This document shows, piece after piece, positions 11,870 to 22,960 of a DNA stretch of 64,000 nucleotides (positions are counted from its first letter, which is position 1; each line of letters begins with the position of its first letter). Source of the stretch: Buddleja alternifolia (Eukaryota > Streptophyta > Magnoliopsida > Lamiales > Scrophulariaceae); contig CM033392.1 of assembly GCA_019426215.1 (NCBI GenBank), positions 33,772,814-33,836,813 on the forward strand, read 5' to 3'. The notes under the pieces were generated by a model. It did not search any database, was not told where the DNA came from, and saw only the letters and a list, made by a program, of their open reading frames with translations. A program made the position numbers and the translations under genes.

Positions 11870-13310
11870 TGTTAGGTTAATGTCCTCAAATGCCACTAGA
11901 GGATTAGAGAATGTTAGGACAATATTAAATTGTAATTGTTTCAAATTCTATTAATAAAAGGCAATTAGTTGCTTACTGTTATATTGGCATTTATATATTG
12001 TGATCATCTGTTAGTTCATGAACACAAGAGTTATATATTGGCATTTATATATTGGCTTCCCCATCCTACACCTATAAATAGGGTCCTTGGGAGCTCATAA
12101 TCAAGAAACAAAAATAAATTGAAGCTAGAGAAGACAAGAGAAGTTCCCAAATTCTCTCTACAAGTTCTTCAAATTCAAGAAGGCGTTCTTGGCAAAATTC
12201 ATCAAATTAAAAACATTTTATTCGAGATGAAGGTGCTAAACCCTCGAATAAATGTTATAAAAATCCAAATCAAGTTGAAGGAAGATCAAAGCGAAAAGTC
12301 GACCTTGAAACTTTCAACTTTCCCAAATCATTTACATCGTTTGATCTATGATTAAGTTGTCGAACCCTCGCATCCATGTTATAAACATTCAAATCCACAT
12401 TGGAGAAGATCAAAGAAGTGATTTCTGCTCCAATATTCAAATCAAAGTTTTGAAGGAAGAATCAGAAGGTTAGATTAGGTATTGTACTCCAATTCTTTAT
12501 TTTAATCAATGTAAATCAATTTGTCACTATTTTTTTTGTGTTTTTGCTTACAGACATAAAAGATTTGTTGTGTACAGATATACTTGTAACATTAGGTTTG
12601 TCATTAGAGTAGTTAGACCCAATTCAACTTTTGGTGGGGCCAACCTCGAATTGCAACCTAATGGGCATATAGTAGTCTTAACTGATATCCAAGATGGTAT
12701 TCGGTCCCTCGAAGGTGAACGAGGAATTATTCTATGCATTTATAAGTAAGTTAAATCTTAAAGTCTTTGGCCAAAGCATTCACTGATCTAGACTTATTAT
12801 AAATAGAGCATAGTGTCAAGTTAGTGAGTTTGACCTACAACCATGACTCTCACTTGACCGGGATAAGGAAATGAAGAGTTTGTATTCACACGGTATTTAC
12901 AAAAGAAAAGGTAAAATGGTCCAATCATTTCATCTTATTTGGGTTACAATGTGGACCACTTGACTGGCTAGGTGGGACCCACATTCAATGGAATCCTCCC
13001 ATTGCAAAATATAGATGAACCGAAAGAGTCACGCTTAAAAAGGAAAAATCAATAGAAAATATGGAATATTTATTGTGGTAATATTTTAAGTATTGGATGC
13101 TTAAAATTAATTAAATGGAATTAATTATTTGAAGAAATAAGTTAGTTCATTTATAATTTAATTAATGTGTTATTTCTTAAAGAAATAAATATTAGTTAAA
13201 TATCCTATCTATTATTTAATTAGATTAATTAATTGGATTGAATTAATCAATTAAATAATGGATTGGACCGAGCTCAAATTGGTGCACCAAGAGGCACACC
13301 AAGACCATTA
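11870..13310 (+). mobile_element. Copia LTR, first partial copy (B/D-like), with foreign insert
   Basis: Begins TGTTAGGTTAATGTCCTC, close to the B LTR start (TGTTAGAGTATGTGCCCTC). From about 12585 it again follows the B LTR (TTTGTCATTAGAGTAGTTAGA, then GGGCATATAGTAGTC, the palindrome TCTTTGGCCAAAGC at 12764-12777, and GACTCTCACTTGACCGGGATA). Between about 12035 and 12585 lies different sequence. The copy breaks off near 13310 in the phrase equivalent to CCCACTAAGGGG, where a second LTR copy starts mid-sequence. Confidence 0.7.
12035..12585 (+). mobile_element. Unassigned insert in LTR, promoter-like
   Basis: Replaces part of the host LTR. It starts near the duplicated phrase TTATATTGGCATTTATATAT (about 11978 and again about 12030), has a TATA-like CCTATAAATAGGG near 12070 and a purine-rich leader. 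Two diverged internal repeats (ACCCTCGAATAAATGTTATA and ACCCTCGCATCCATGTTATA) lie about 125 bp apart. It could be a small LTR or TRIM-type relic. No terminal repeats were proven. Confidence 0.4.
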
Positions 13311-14408
13311 AGGGGTCGACCTCGAAGTGCAACTTGATAGGCAAGTAGCAGTCTTAACTGATTTGCAAAATGAAATTTATTCTCTCATAAGTTAATGAGC
13401 ATATATCATATGCCATCGTGAATAAGTGAGGTCAAAAGTCTTTGGCCAAAGTAATGGAGTTGCTCATGTTAAACACAAGAGTATTCTTAGTGATCTCGAC
13501 TCATTATTTTTCAAGCATATAGTCAAGTATTGTGAGTTTGACTAAACTATGACTCTCACTTGACTGAGATATTAGAATAACGGGTTTATACTCGTACGGA
13601 ATTCACAACAGAAAACGTTTGGAATGATCCTATTCATTCATTCTCAATTGAGTTATGATATGGGTCACATGACTTGCTAGGTGTTACCCACATCCTTTGG
13701 TTTCCTCCCAATTTCCTTTTAAGATGAACCTAAAGAGTTGCGCTTAAAGGAATTACAAAGGGAAATATGATTTAGACTTGAAGGGCTTATACCGTATTTG
13801 ATTATTTTATGGTATTAAATAATTAATTGGTCATTGGATGAGCAAATTAATTAATTAATAATATTAATGAGTTAGTTAGTTTCTTTGAGAAATTAATTAT
13901 TGAATTAATATGTTTATTTATTTATTGGATAAATAATAATGTTAAATAATTAAAATAAAATTGGAACCAAATGGGGGACTAGCCCGAAGGCTAGTACACG
14001 CCCAAATAGGTGTCCAATATGGACACCTACTACTGGGACTCCATGGGCTTATTCCTTCCTTGTGTAATATAAACATCAATTGGTGGAAAGATAAACCCTA
14101 GCCTCTCAAATTGTAACTTAGTCATCAAGTCAGAAATCTCCCACCTCTCTCTCTCTAGCCATCCAACTTAGTAGAAAGAAGGAGAAATTTTGTTTTGGAT
14201 TCCGGCATGGTGATTTAGAGGCAGTGCAGATTTGCTGCTCAGATCAGAAAAATTAAAGCAGGCTTAGATTCGCATAAGCGATGATTGTACTCCAACCACT
14301 TCGCTTCAACGGATGAGTAAATTCTATTTTATGGTTTGAATATGAAAAATCAGAGATGACCACCGTAAGGATTTTTATTCCTCTGCGTTTTTATTTTGTA
14401 ACCCAACA
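13311..14408 (+). mobile_element. Copia LTR, second partial copy (B/D-like)
   Basis: Starts abruptly at TCGACCTCGAAGTGC, which is internal in the B LTR. It runs through the palindrome TCTTTGGCCAAAGT (13439-13452), AGTTGCGCTTAAAGG, the AT-rich block and CTCTCTCTCTAGCC to the end CCTCTGCGTTTTTATTTTG and CCCAACA at 14408. Together with 11870-13310 it makes a head-to-tail LTR duplication of one orientation, as expected from unequal recombination between LTRs. No target duplication can be assigned. Confidence 0.7.
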
Positions 14409-15195
14409 TAAATAACCACACATGATAAAAATAATCAGTCGTGGGAATATTACATACATAAATAGAATAATAATCACCAAGAAATAAAAAATTGACCATC
14501 ACACGCAACCCCAACAAAAAATCCAAAGGGAAAATATGATTCAAACGCCACAACCAAGCGTCATTGATTGTCTAATTGACAAGAAACACCAAATTTCAAA
14601 TAAACAAAAACAAAACCAAAAAAATAACAATGACGCCATACGAATATACAATTATAAGAGGTCTAACTAAAATCAGCAGTTTAACAATCTCTATATAAGT
14701 ACAACTTCGTTATTCAATAATGCAATATAGAACTTTTAAATCACAATAATGCACGAAATACTAAATAAGCCAAACACCCATCTATAAGAAAATGAAATGA
14801 CGTACACCCACAAGCACCATGGCATGAAAAAAGATTCATTATCAAAATTAGGAATAATAACCACGAAATGATTAAATGTTTTAACCCAAAATAGACACCG
14901 CGAACATGTTCCGCAAAATGCTGTTATTTTCCATGACGTGAGAAATAAAAGAAAAAGATAAAACAAGGCAAGTGAGCTTTAAAAGAAACTATTAAAAGGA
15001 TCATAGTTGTTCCACGTCATCATAAATACCAAACTCAGCAAAAGTAATTCAAAACTAGTATATATACAACCAGACGCGTCGCTGTTAAGGGTTAATACTA
15101 TTAGTGTTAGGAGCTAGACTAGCCATTTATTGGCACTATCAAACTTGTAAACACTATTTGAACAGTCTTATTTTATATATAAACTAGCGTGTACC

Positions 15196-15214
15196 TCGTG
15201 CTATGCACGAAAAT
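15196..15214. repeat. Short perfect hairpin CGTGC-TAT-GCACG
   Basis: CGTGCTATGCACG is a perfect 5-bp stem with a 3-bp loop, set in ACTAGCGTGTACCTCGTGCT. Hairpins of this look occur near ends of some plant Helitron-like repeats, but neither a TC start nor a CTRR end could be assigned. Confidence 0.4.
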
Positions 15215-16631
15215 AACATAAATAATAATTTTTTAATAATAATAATAATAACAATAATGAGATAATCGTTATTTCCTATAGCTGAGACACTAAGCAGACT
15301 TTGGTACATAAAAATTGACTAATACAATAATAGTTGATCTTATAACTATATTAATGATATTAATTTTATTACCATTTATATTCTTTGAATTTCCTATAGT
15401 TTATAAATCCTAAGTTTTGTTTGATTTATTGAAGCAATAATAATTTACATTTAAATGTAATATAGATAAGTGTTGATTTGTTTTTTATGTACTTTTTAGT
15501 AATTATAATTAAATTTCCAACTTAGCTTATCTTCACTTTTGATTGAGACTTTGCTCAAAAACTGAGCCAGGGGGCTGGTGGTGGCAGACGCCCACCTCAA
15601 CTTTCAAATTATTTTTTTTAACCTATTTTTAAAATTATTCCCCCAACCCAAAAAAAAAATTTAGCATGATGAGCTCTACAATTGAGATACTTGCAGTTTT
15701 AGTTGTTCATATATTTATAGATTAGTCTATTGTAATAGTAGTTCCATTTCTGTAAATTTATGTTGCAATTTGTAGTCTATAATACTTTGATGTAATATTG
15801 AGTGATATTGTTACTCGTTATGATTTTGTGTAATCAAAATACTTTTCTTAATTTCATTGAATTGTATTACAAATAACTCCTACTACTAATAAGAAGCATA
15901 ATTGAAGAAATAAGACATAGTAGAGTGGCTTAAAATTATTACAATAAATAAAGGCATAAAATTAAAATGAAAGTGTATTATTGGCTCCTCAAAGTCAATA
16001 AGTTGTACATAACTAAAATATTGAATAGGTGAAATATCAATATATATACATAGAAACTGTATGAATGCGCTACTTAATTATAAAGTTCCTCAAAGTCAAG
16101 AAAAATATTGTTGATTTCTTTATCAACCAAAAACTAAAGGCTACATATTTTAATTGTCATAAGACTTTTAATAATATAAATTGTTTACCTTTCTTTTAAC
16201 TTTTAGATTACTCATTTAGCACATATTGGTGCTTGTAATAATCTAACCACTCAAAAGAAAAACAATGCATATAGTTGTTAAGACTAAAATGGTTGTATCA
16301 TGTCTTGAAAATTTAAACATATGTCCTCTGACGTATAGTTCCTTAATTATTTGGCATTTTGGGATGAAGATCATAGTTTTTTGAAAAAAAATTTAATGGG
16401 ATTTATCAAGTCGAAATATTAAATTTAAGTGAATAAAAATAGAATGAAGATAATAGAAGATATATGTATATCTTAGTTTTATTGTTCCGAAAATTTTATG
16501 ACATACTTTTTGATAGAAAACAAAGAGTCAAGTTGGCGTAAAAAATTGAAAAAATTCCAAAATAAAAAATATACACTGAATGACAGCTAATAAGAAAGCA
16601 ACTATTAGAAAAAATTATGTAAAACAATCAG

Positions 16632-16809
16632 AAAGCAATCAAATTATAACAGTGACCTCAATTAATTAGAAGAAGAAAAAAGAAAATTCGATAAATACAC
16701 AATATACTCACATAAGTAAAAAAGCAATCAAATTATAACAGTGACCTCAATTAATTAGAAGAAGAAAAAAAGAAAATTCAATAAATACACAATATAGTCA
16801 CATAAGTAA
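16632..16809 (+). repeat. 89-bp tandem duplication
   Basis: The unit starting AAAGCAATCAAATTATAACA is present at 16632-16720 and again at 16721-16809. The copies differ by a few bases (ATTCGATAA/ATTCAATAA, TACTCAC/TAGTCAC) and one A in a run. It is a recent local duplication with no coding content. Confidence 0.9.
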
Positions 16810-17309
16810 AAGTTTTGATAAATATAATTATCGCGATTCTATAAACTAATTATTAGTGAAAAATAAGGTTTACAAAAAAAGTGAAACTCAATGAGATACT
16901 ACATATGCAATAAATTTTTTTATCGAAGTAGAAAAGAATAAACCCAATAAATAGAAGAAAAAAAATGAAAAGCAATGTCCCCCTGACATGTATCCACTCA
17001 AACTTAGTGAATTGAAAATATAAACCAAGATGAATTAATCTTGGAATTAAAATGAAAAAACAACGTGAACTATAAGTAAAAGAATTTTAAAACAATTATA
17101 GAATTAAAATAAAATACAAATGACAATCAATTAATATAAGAAATTAAAGTGAATAAAAAATGGGAACATATATAGGAAATGAAAAGATATATGTACTAAA
17201 ACTAAAAGATCTCAATAATAGTAGAATTATAAATTATTGAATTAAAATAAGATAACAATAGAAAATCGATGAATATCATGACATAACTGCTTGGAAATGA
17301 AAAAGGAAA

Positions 17310-17460
17310 GCATGAATACAAAAGTATAAATAAAAATAGATAGATGAATACAAAAGTATAAATAACAATAGACAATCAATGAATATCAAGATGAATAACC
17401 TGAAAGCCAAAAAAAAGGAAAACATGAATACAAAAATATAAATAAGAATAGATAGATGAG
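17310..17460 (+). repeat. Imperfect short tandem repeat, GAATACAAAAGTATAAATA
   Basis: The phrase GAATACAAAAGTATAAATA recurs at about 17314 and 17346, with a third variant (AATACAAAAATATAAATAAG) near 17424, separated by related ATAGATAGATG and CAATCAATGAATATC text. AT-rich minisatellite-like region, no coding potential. Confidence 0.7.
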
Positions 17461-19013
17461 ATAAAAGTTTGATGAAATAATCAAAAAGAGAAAAGTTTCA
17501 TGAGTAAAAATTTATTCAAATAGCTTTACTGATCATGAACCGAATACCACCAGATGTCAACAGGAAAGGCCACCGAATTAACCTTGAAGAAGGATTTAAT
17601 TAAAATTGGGTAGTAAAATAAAAGAAAGCAAAAATCAACTTCTCTTTTCTCGATCGCCAATTGCATGCAAATTTGGTCCCTTTTCATATAAGTTGTAACT
17701 CATTTTGGCTATTGTGATTAGGCATTCACTTGAACCAGCAATTATAAGACTCCATTTTGCAGGTGATTTTATGGAATAATTTGAGTATCTTGAAACTGCC
17801 CTAATTTCTCGTGAATCACTACATTTGCATTGAGAAAATACATTTGTGTTTTCAATGAGTTAAAAACACAAATATAGATAAATCGCCATTATGAATTTAA
17901 GTTGAGCATTTATAATTAGGTAATACAATTTAAAGAATATAATTTAAACAGGTTAGGGGGTTTTGAAAATTAATGTTGCATTAAATGTTCACAACTAATT
18001 AATATAAATTTTACAAATAAAAATAATTCAAAACTCTAGAAAAGTAGTATTTGTCAAAATTGAGCAATTGGATTCAAAAAACTTCCTTCAAATAATAATA
18101 GTAATAGATTACATCTTGACATTTATTTTTATCTATAAATCTACGCTGTATTTGATAGAGTACAGAGGATCATTGCATAGCTATGGGAACGGTCGCGCAT
18201 AAGGAGTGGGCGATTGTGGAACGCTCTCCAAGGCTATGATCTTAAACTAGTTCCAAGCCATAGAGGGATAAGAAAAGCGGAAATCATAGTCTCAAAAAGG
18301 TTTGATCATGCAAACATTCTCGTAGAGAGAGTGCCTTGTTCCATGGGCATTGATTTTGGATCAGTGAATGGACAGAGGGTCTGTACTTTGAGGTACACAA
18401 CTGAACACCCCACAAGATTCCATGATAGTAATCCTAAGGGTTATGTAGTTTGAGATAATTCTCTTCACCTGAGATGTCATGGTTGCAACATGTACGACCC
18501 ACTATGCTTGAACTTATTCCAGATTATAGGAGAATCATGAGATGAAGTAATATTGGGTATGGTCTGGCTGTATGATGAAACAGAAGACACCTACGGTAGG
18601 ATACTGGGATATTTTCTATGTTGTTGTTAGACATAGATGATCAGTGGAAAATCTCTGGCTAGAGTATCAAAGTCGTGAGGAAGGATTGGTGATCCTAACT
18701 TAGATGATGAATGTCACTATAGTCACAACGGAGTCATGGTTATCTAAGTTAATAGATTTTCGACTGAACCCAAACTCTAAACTTGGATCTGGAAAATGAT
18801 GGAAAGAGTTGGCTCACGCAAAGATCATAATCTAGATCGGTCCATCACAGAATCACTAGCATCTAGGTTTTCATGGCAATGTTGTTAGACATTGAATAAC
18901 GATCGATGAGAGTCTTGAATTGACCTTCATGATAATTCAACGCCTTAATTGATTATTTAAGTAATAATTAATCATGCTTTAAGGAAGGGTCTCATTGTTC
19001 ACTTACTAGTGAA

Positions 19014-19498
19014 TAGAGGTGTCAACGAGCCGAGCTCGAGCCGAGCCTGGCGACATGAGCTCGAGCTCGATAGTTAAAAAACGAGCTCGAGCCGAGCCCA
19101 GGCTCGCGAGCTTGAGCCTAGCTCGCTAGCTCGAGCCTAAATATTAAATATTTTTTTATTTTTGAAAAGATATTAAATATTTATAATATTTAATATTTAT
19201 TTATTGAATATTATAAATATTTAATATATATAATTAATATTTATAATATAAAAATAAATATATATTAAAAAATCAAAAAGCTCGTAAACCGGCTCGTGAG
19301 CTTTTTTCAGAGGGGAAGAGGCTCGAGCTCAAGCTCGACTAAAAGCTCAAGCTCGTGAAGCTCGGCTCGAGCTCGAGTCGAGCTCATTCGAGCCGAGCCA
19401 GCTAAGCTCGTGAGCCGACTCGGCTCGAGCTCGAGTCGAGCTCATTCGAGCCGAGCCATCTAAGCTCGTGAGCCGGCTCGGCTCAAGTTACACCCCTA
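19014..19498. mobile_element. hAT-type MITE (485 bp)
   Basis: The terminal inverted repeats read TAGAGGTGTCAAC (left) and TAGGGGTGTAAC (right, reversed), the usual hAT TIR form. An exact 8-bp target duplication CTAGTGAA flanks the element at 19006-19013 and 19499-19506. The arms are built of GAGCTCGAG/CGAGCC repeats that can pair with each other, around a core of about 160 bp of nearly pure A/T. No transposase, so it depends on an autonomous hAT elsewhere. Confidence 0.93.
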
Positions 19499-19904
19499 CT
19501 AGTGAACCTACGGGTTCATACACAATATCTAAGTATGATTCTGATTTATGGAAATTCATCCTTGGTGGATTGAATTAATTCTTTCGTAGAATTAAATAAG
19601 ATCGAATTAATTAATGTCATGAAGGAAAAACATTAGGAGACTTTTAAATTAAATATCATATGCGGATTAATAAATTAATTAAGAACTAATAATTAATTAT
19701 CTTGAGTAGGTAAATTAATTAATAAGTTTAGTCCTAATTATTTAATTAAAACTTAGAGGAATAATTAATTAATAAGAAAGTACCATTTTAATTAATGACT
19801 TGTGTAGGAATGAATTACAACTAAGAATAAGAAAGAGTTAGACGAAAGAGAGGGTTCTGAGAGTCTAACCTTAGAAAGATAACAAGAAGCCGTTTGACTC
19901 CCCT

Positions 19905-21132
19905 CACTACTACAAAAAATGCATATTACAGCGGTTTTTTTGGACCTATTACAGCGGTTCGAACCGCTGTAATAGGCAGTGCTGTAATAGGGTTTCGACC
20001 TATTACAACGGTTTTGAACCGCTGTAATAGGCACCCTATTACAGCGGTTCTAAAAAAACCGCTGTAATAGGGTACCCTATTACAGCGGTTTTTTTAGAAC
20101 CGCTGTAATAAGGTATTTTTTATTTTTTTTTATTAATTTCACTTTTTCGTTTATAATTTTACCGTGTCGAAATGACACGAAATTCGCAAATACACAAAAA
20201 TATATACATAAACTCACACATACACAAATATACATATACCCACATATACTTACATAAACCCACATATACACAAATATATATACATACATAAACCCACATA
20301 TACATACACCCACATATACACAAATATACATACACCCACATATACACAAATCTACATACACCCACATATACACAAATATACATACACACCCACATATTCG
20401 TGTATGAAACCCCACAAATACACAAATATACATACACTCACATATACATACATAAACCCACATATACACAAATATACGTACACCCACATATACATACATA
20501 AACCCACAAATATACATACACCTACATATACATACATAAACCCACATATACACAAATATACATACACCCACATATACATACATAAACCCACATATACACA
20601 AATATACATACACCCATATATACATACATAAACCCAAATATACATAAACCCACACATACACAAATATACATAAACCCACACATACACAAATATAAATACA
20701 CCCACACATACGGTGGTGGTGCAGGCGGCGGTGGTGCTATATGGTGGTGGCGGCGGCGGTGGTGCTTCAAGAGAGAGAGAGAGAAAGAGAGTGTAGAGAG
20801 AGAGAGTAGAGAGAAGAAGACTAAGAGAGATAGAGAGAAGCGGGAAGATCTAAATTTAAGGGATTTAAATTTTTTGGTTTTGACCTATTACAGCGGTTCC
20901 CAACGAACCGCTGTAATAGGTCCCTCGACCACCTATTCAGCGGTTCCCTCGGAACCGCTGTAATAGGTTAAGACCTATTACAGCGGTTTTCTCGGAACCG
21001 CTGTAATAGGTTAAGACCAAGATACCCTACTACAGCGGTTCGTTGGGAACCGCTGTAATAGGTTCCTATTACAGCGGTTTTACTAAAACCGCTGTAATAG
21101 GTGCGCTGTAATTGGGTATTTTTGTAGTAGTG
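19905..21132. mobile_element. Non-autonomous CACTA-like element 1
   Basis: Both ends read CACTACTACAAAAA (the right one reversed), flanked by a 3-bp target duplication CCT at 19902-19904 and 21133-21135. Subterminal arrays (about 19924-20118 and 20880-21115) consist of palindromic units of the form CCTATTACAGCGG ... CCGCTGTAATAGG. The interior is a minisatellite, then a GGCGGCGG/GAGAGA segment. No transposase coding region. Inserted in family E copy E2. Confidence 0.92.
20195..20710. repeat. Minisatellite of CACTA-like element 1
   Basis: Variable tandem array of the phrases TACATAAACCCACATATACA, CAAATATACATACACCCACA and close variants. Several long open frames on both strands exist only because the repeat lacks stops; they encode Tyr/Val/Cys- or Thr/His-rich repeats and are not genes. 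The reverse complement of the same repeat fills CACTA-like elements 2 and 3. Confidence 0.92.
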
Positions 21133-21599
21133 CCTTAAGTAGGGAAGAGGCAGATGTCTCTCATACACACAAGCAGTACTGTCTTTTGGCTTCTTCTCTT
21201 CCCTCTTATCGAATTCTCCGCATTAGAGGCTAAATATTTTTTCTCACCCTTTTCTTCATAAGCCAAATATTTACAGTGATTAAAGCTAGCACTAAAATCA
21301 TAGTAAGAGAATCAAAGTATTGAAGGTGTGGATATTATGGTTAGAGGTGCAACAATTGGAGCATTGTGATCCGTTACTACCATAAAAAAGTCCTATTACA
21401 GCGCACCTATGACAGCGGTTTTGAAAACTGCTGTAATAGGGGGCACTCGGTTCGGACCTATGACAGCGGTTCAAGCCGAACCGCTGTCATAGGTGTCAAA
21501 AAAAATAATAAAAAAATTTGAACTTTTGGCAGCGGTTCGGGCAGAACCGCTGCCACAAAGTGAAGTTCAAATTTTGGGCGGATTTATTTCAAACCGGCC

Positions 21600-21850
21600 C
21601 CCCCTCTCTCTCACTCTCACTCTCACTCACTTACTCTCTCTCTCTCTCTCTCTCTCTCAACTCTCTCACCACCACCACCGCCGCCCCTCTCGGTTTCTCT
21701 CTCTATATTTGGATCTACTTCTCTCTCTCTCTCTCTCGGTTTCTCTCTCGATTTCTAGATCTAGTTCTCTCTCTCTCGGTATAGGACCGCCGCCGCCCAC
21801 CTCCGCCTCCGCCGCCGCCGACGCCGCCCACCTCCGCCGCCGCCTTCTTC
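21600..21850. repeat. CT-rich and GCC-rich low-complexity block
   Basis: (TCTC)n tracts at 21600-21780 lead into CCGCCGCCC repeats at 21787-21845. Open frames here give Ser/Leu- or Arg/Glu-rich low-complexity peptides with no domain. A similar CT plus CCGCCG block occurs in CACTA-like element 3 (61800-62000), so it is part of the element family. Confidence 0.85.
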
Positions 21851-21924
21851 TTCCATTTAGTTTTGGTATTTTTTTTAGATAAATATAAATATATATATAT
21901 ATACACACACATAGAGTATATATA

Positions 21925-22300
21925 GATGTATGTATATGTGGGTGTATGCATATATGTGTGGGTGTATGTATATTTATGTATATGTGGGTGTATGTGTATT
22001 TGTGTATGTGTGTGTATGTATATTTGTGTATGAATATTTGTGTATGAATATTTGTGTATGTATATATGTGGATGGGTGTATGTATATTTGTGTATATGTT
22101 CATGGGTGTATGCATATATGTGTATATGTTAATGGGTGTATTTGTGTATGTGTGGGTGTGTGTATATTTGTGTATGTATATATGTGGATGGGTGTATGTA
22201 TATTTGTGTATATATTGATGGATGTATGTATATTTGTGTATATGTTGATGGATGTATATATATTTGTGTATGTGTGGGTGTACGTATATTTGTGTATTTA
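21925..22300. repeat. Minisatellite of CACTA-like element 2
   Basis: Tandem variants of GTGGGTGTATGTATATTTGT, GTATATGTTGATGGATGTAT and similar. This is the reverse complement of the element 1 minisatellite. No coding content. Confidence 0.9.
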
Positions 22301-22326
22301 TGAAAATATTTCTCGGATGAAATTTT

Positions 22327-22606
22327 GCGGTGTTGGAATGACACGAAATTCACAAGGTCATAGAGAAACGGCATTCTGAACAAAACGCAAGACTTTGTCT
22401 TGCGCTCTCGTGATTTTAGCCATCTGAGATCGTTTAAGGCCTCAAATACGCGTTTTATTACAAAAATACGTATCTTTGTAATAAAACGCGTATTTGAGGT
22501 CTTAAACGATCTCGGATGGCTAAAATCACGAGAGGGCAAAATTTGCGTTTTGTTCAGAATGCCGTTTCTCTATGACCGTGCAAATTTTGTGTCATTCCGA
22601 CATGGC
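22327..22606. repeat. 280-bp near-perfect hairpin inside CACTA-like element 2
   Basis: The left arm (22327-22464) pairs with the right arm (22475-22606) around a 10-base centre AATACGTATC. Examples: AATACGCGTTTTATTACAAA against TTTGTAATAAAACGCGTATT, and AACGGCATTCTGAACAAAAC against GTTTTGTTCAGAATGCCGTT. There are only a few mismatches and small gaps. The outer edge (GTGTTGGAATGACAC) also appears, without the hairpin, at 20162-20180 in element 1. Confidence 0.93.
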
Positions 22607-22960
22607 AACATTATAAACGATAAAATAAAATTAAAAAAAAAAAAATAAACCACCCTATGACAGCGGTTCAGCCGGAACCGCTGTCATAGGGTCCAATTTA
22701 ATTTTTTTTTTTGAATAAATGACCCTGTGACAGCGGTTCCGCCGAAACCGCTATCATAGGGTCACCCTACTGCACCGGTTTCTATAGAACCGCTGTCATA
22801 GGGTGACCTATGACAGCGGTTCCGGAACCGCTGTCATATGGTTTTGACCTATGCCAGCGGTTCAAAACCGCTGTAATAGGCCTAAAAAACCCGATGTTAT
22901 AGGTCATTTCTGTAGTAGTGCGTCCGGAGAAAAACGTGTAGAGAGGGGCAACGATTTTGA

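Larger units (their letters stand above)
14409..18139. other. AT-rich gene-free stretch
   Basis: No open frame with coding character, no RT, Gag or transposase motif, and no LTR ends. It contains A/T homopolymers, (TAA)n around 15225-15250, a perfect small hairpin near 15196, an 89-bp tandem duplication at 16632 and short repeats around 17310-17450. It may be old decayed repeat or true intergenic DNA. Confidence 0.55.
21372..22920. mobile_element. Non-autonomous CACTA-like element 2
   Basis: The right end reads (reversed) CACTACTACAGAAATGACC. The left end is decayed: TACTACCATAAAAAAG after CCGT. CGT follows the right end (22921-22923) and also precedes TACTACC (21372-21374), consistent with a CGT target duplication and loss of the leading CAC. 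Subterminal palindromes here mostly use CCTATGACAGCGG ... CCGCTGTCATAGG. The interior has CT-rich repeats, GCC-rich sequence, a minisatellite and a long hairpin. Inserted in E2, about 240 bp from element 1. Confidence 0.85.
18140..22960 (+). mobile_element. Family E repeat, copy E2, split by three DNA elements
   Basis: The segments 18140-19013, 19507-19904, 21133-21371 and 22921-22960 follow E1 in order. Examples: GAACGCTCTCCAAGG versus GAAATGCTCTGAAAG; GGATTGGTGATCCTAAC versus GGATTGGTGATCCCTAC; TTAGAGGTGCAACAATTGG versus TTAGAGGCGCAACACTTGG; and after the last insert TCCGGAGA versus TTCGGAGA. The LTR palindrome appears as TCTCTGGCTAGAGT (18652-18665). E2 must have existed before the hAT MITE and the two CACTA-like elements inserted. 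Similarity fades after about 22965. Confidence 0.6.

Noticed and set aside
18214..18453. 79-residue plus-strand frame
   Set aside because: It lies in family E repeat, and the aligned part of E1 is not open in the same frame.
20080..20709. Long Tyr/Val/Cys-rich open frames over 20080-20770
   Set aside because: They arise from a stop-free minisatellite in a CACTA-like element; several frames on both strands are open, which is typical of repeats.
21493..22115. Ser/Leu-, Arg/Glu- and His/Thr-rich open frames
   Set aside because: Products of CT, CCG and minisatellite repeats; no domain and no consistent start.
20195..22300. CRISPR-like or telomere-like array
   Set aside because: Unit lengths vary, there are no unique spacers, and the setting is a plant transposon; it is a minisatellite.
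22129..22648. Two similar 82-136-residue proteins on opposite strands sharing FSHLRSFKASNTRFITKIR-like text
   Set aside because: The similarity is created by the long hairpin, in which both strands read alike.
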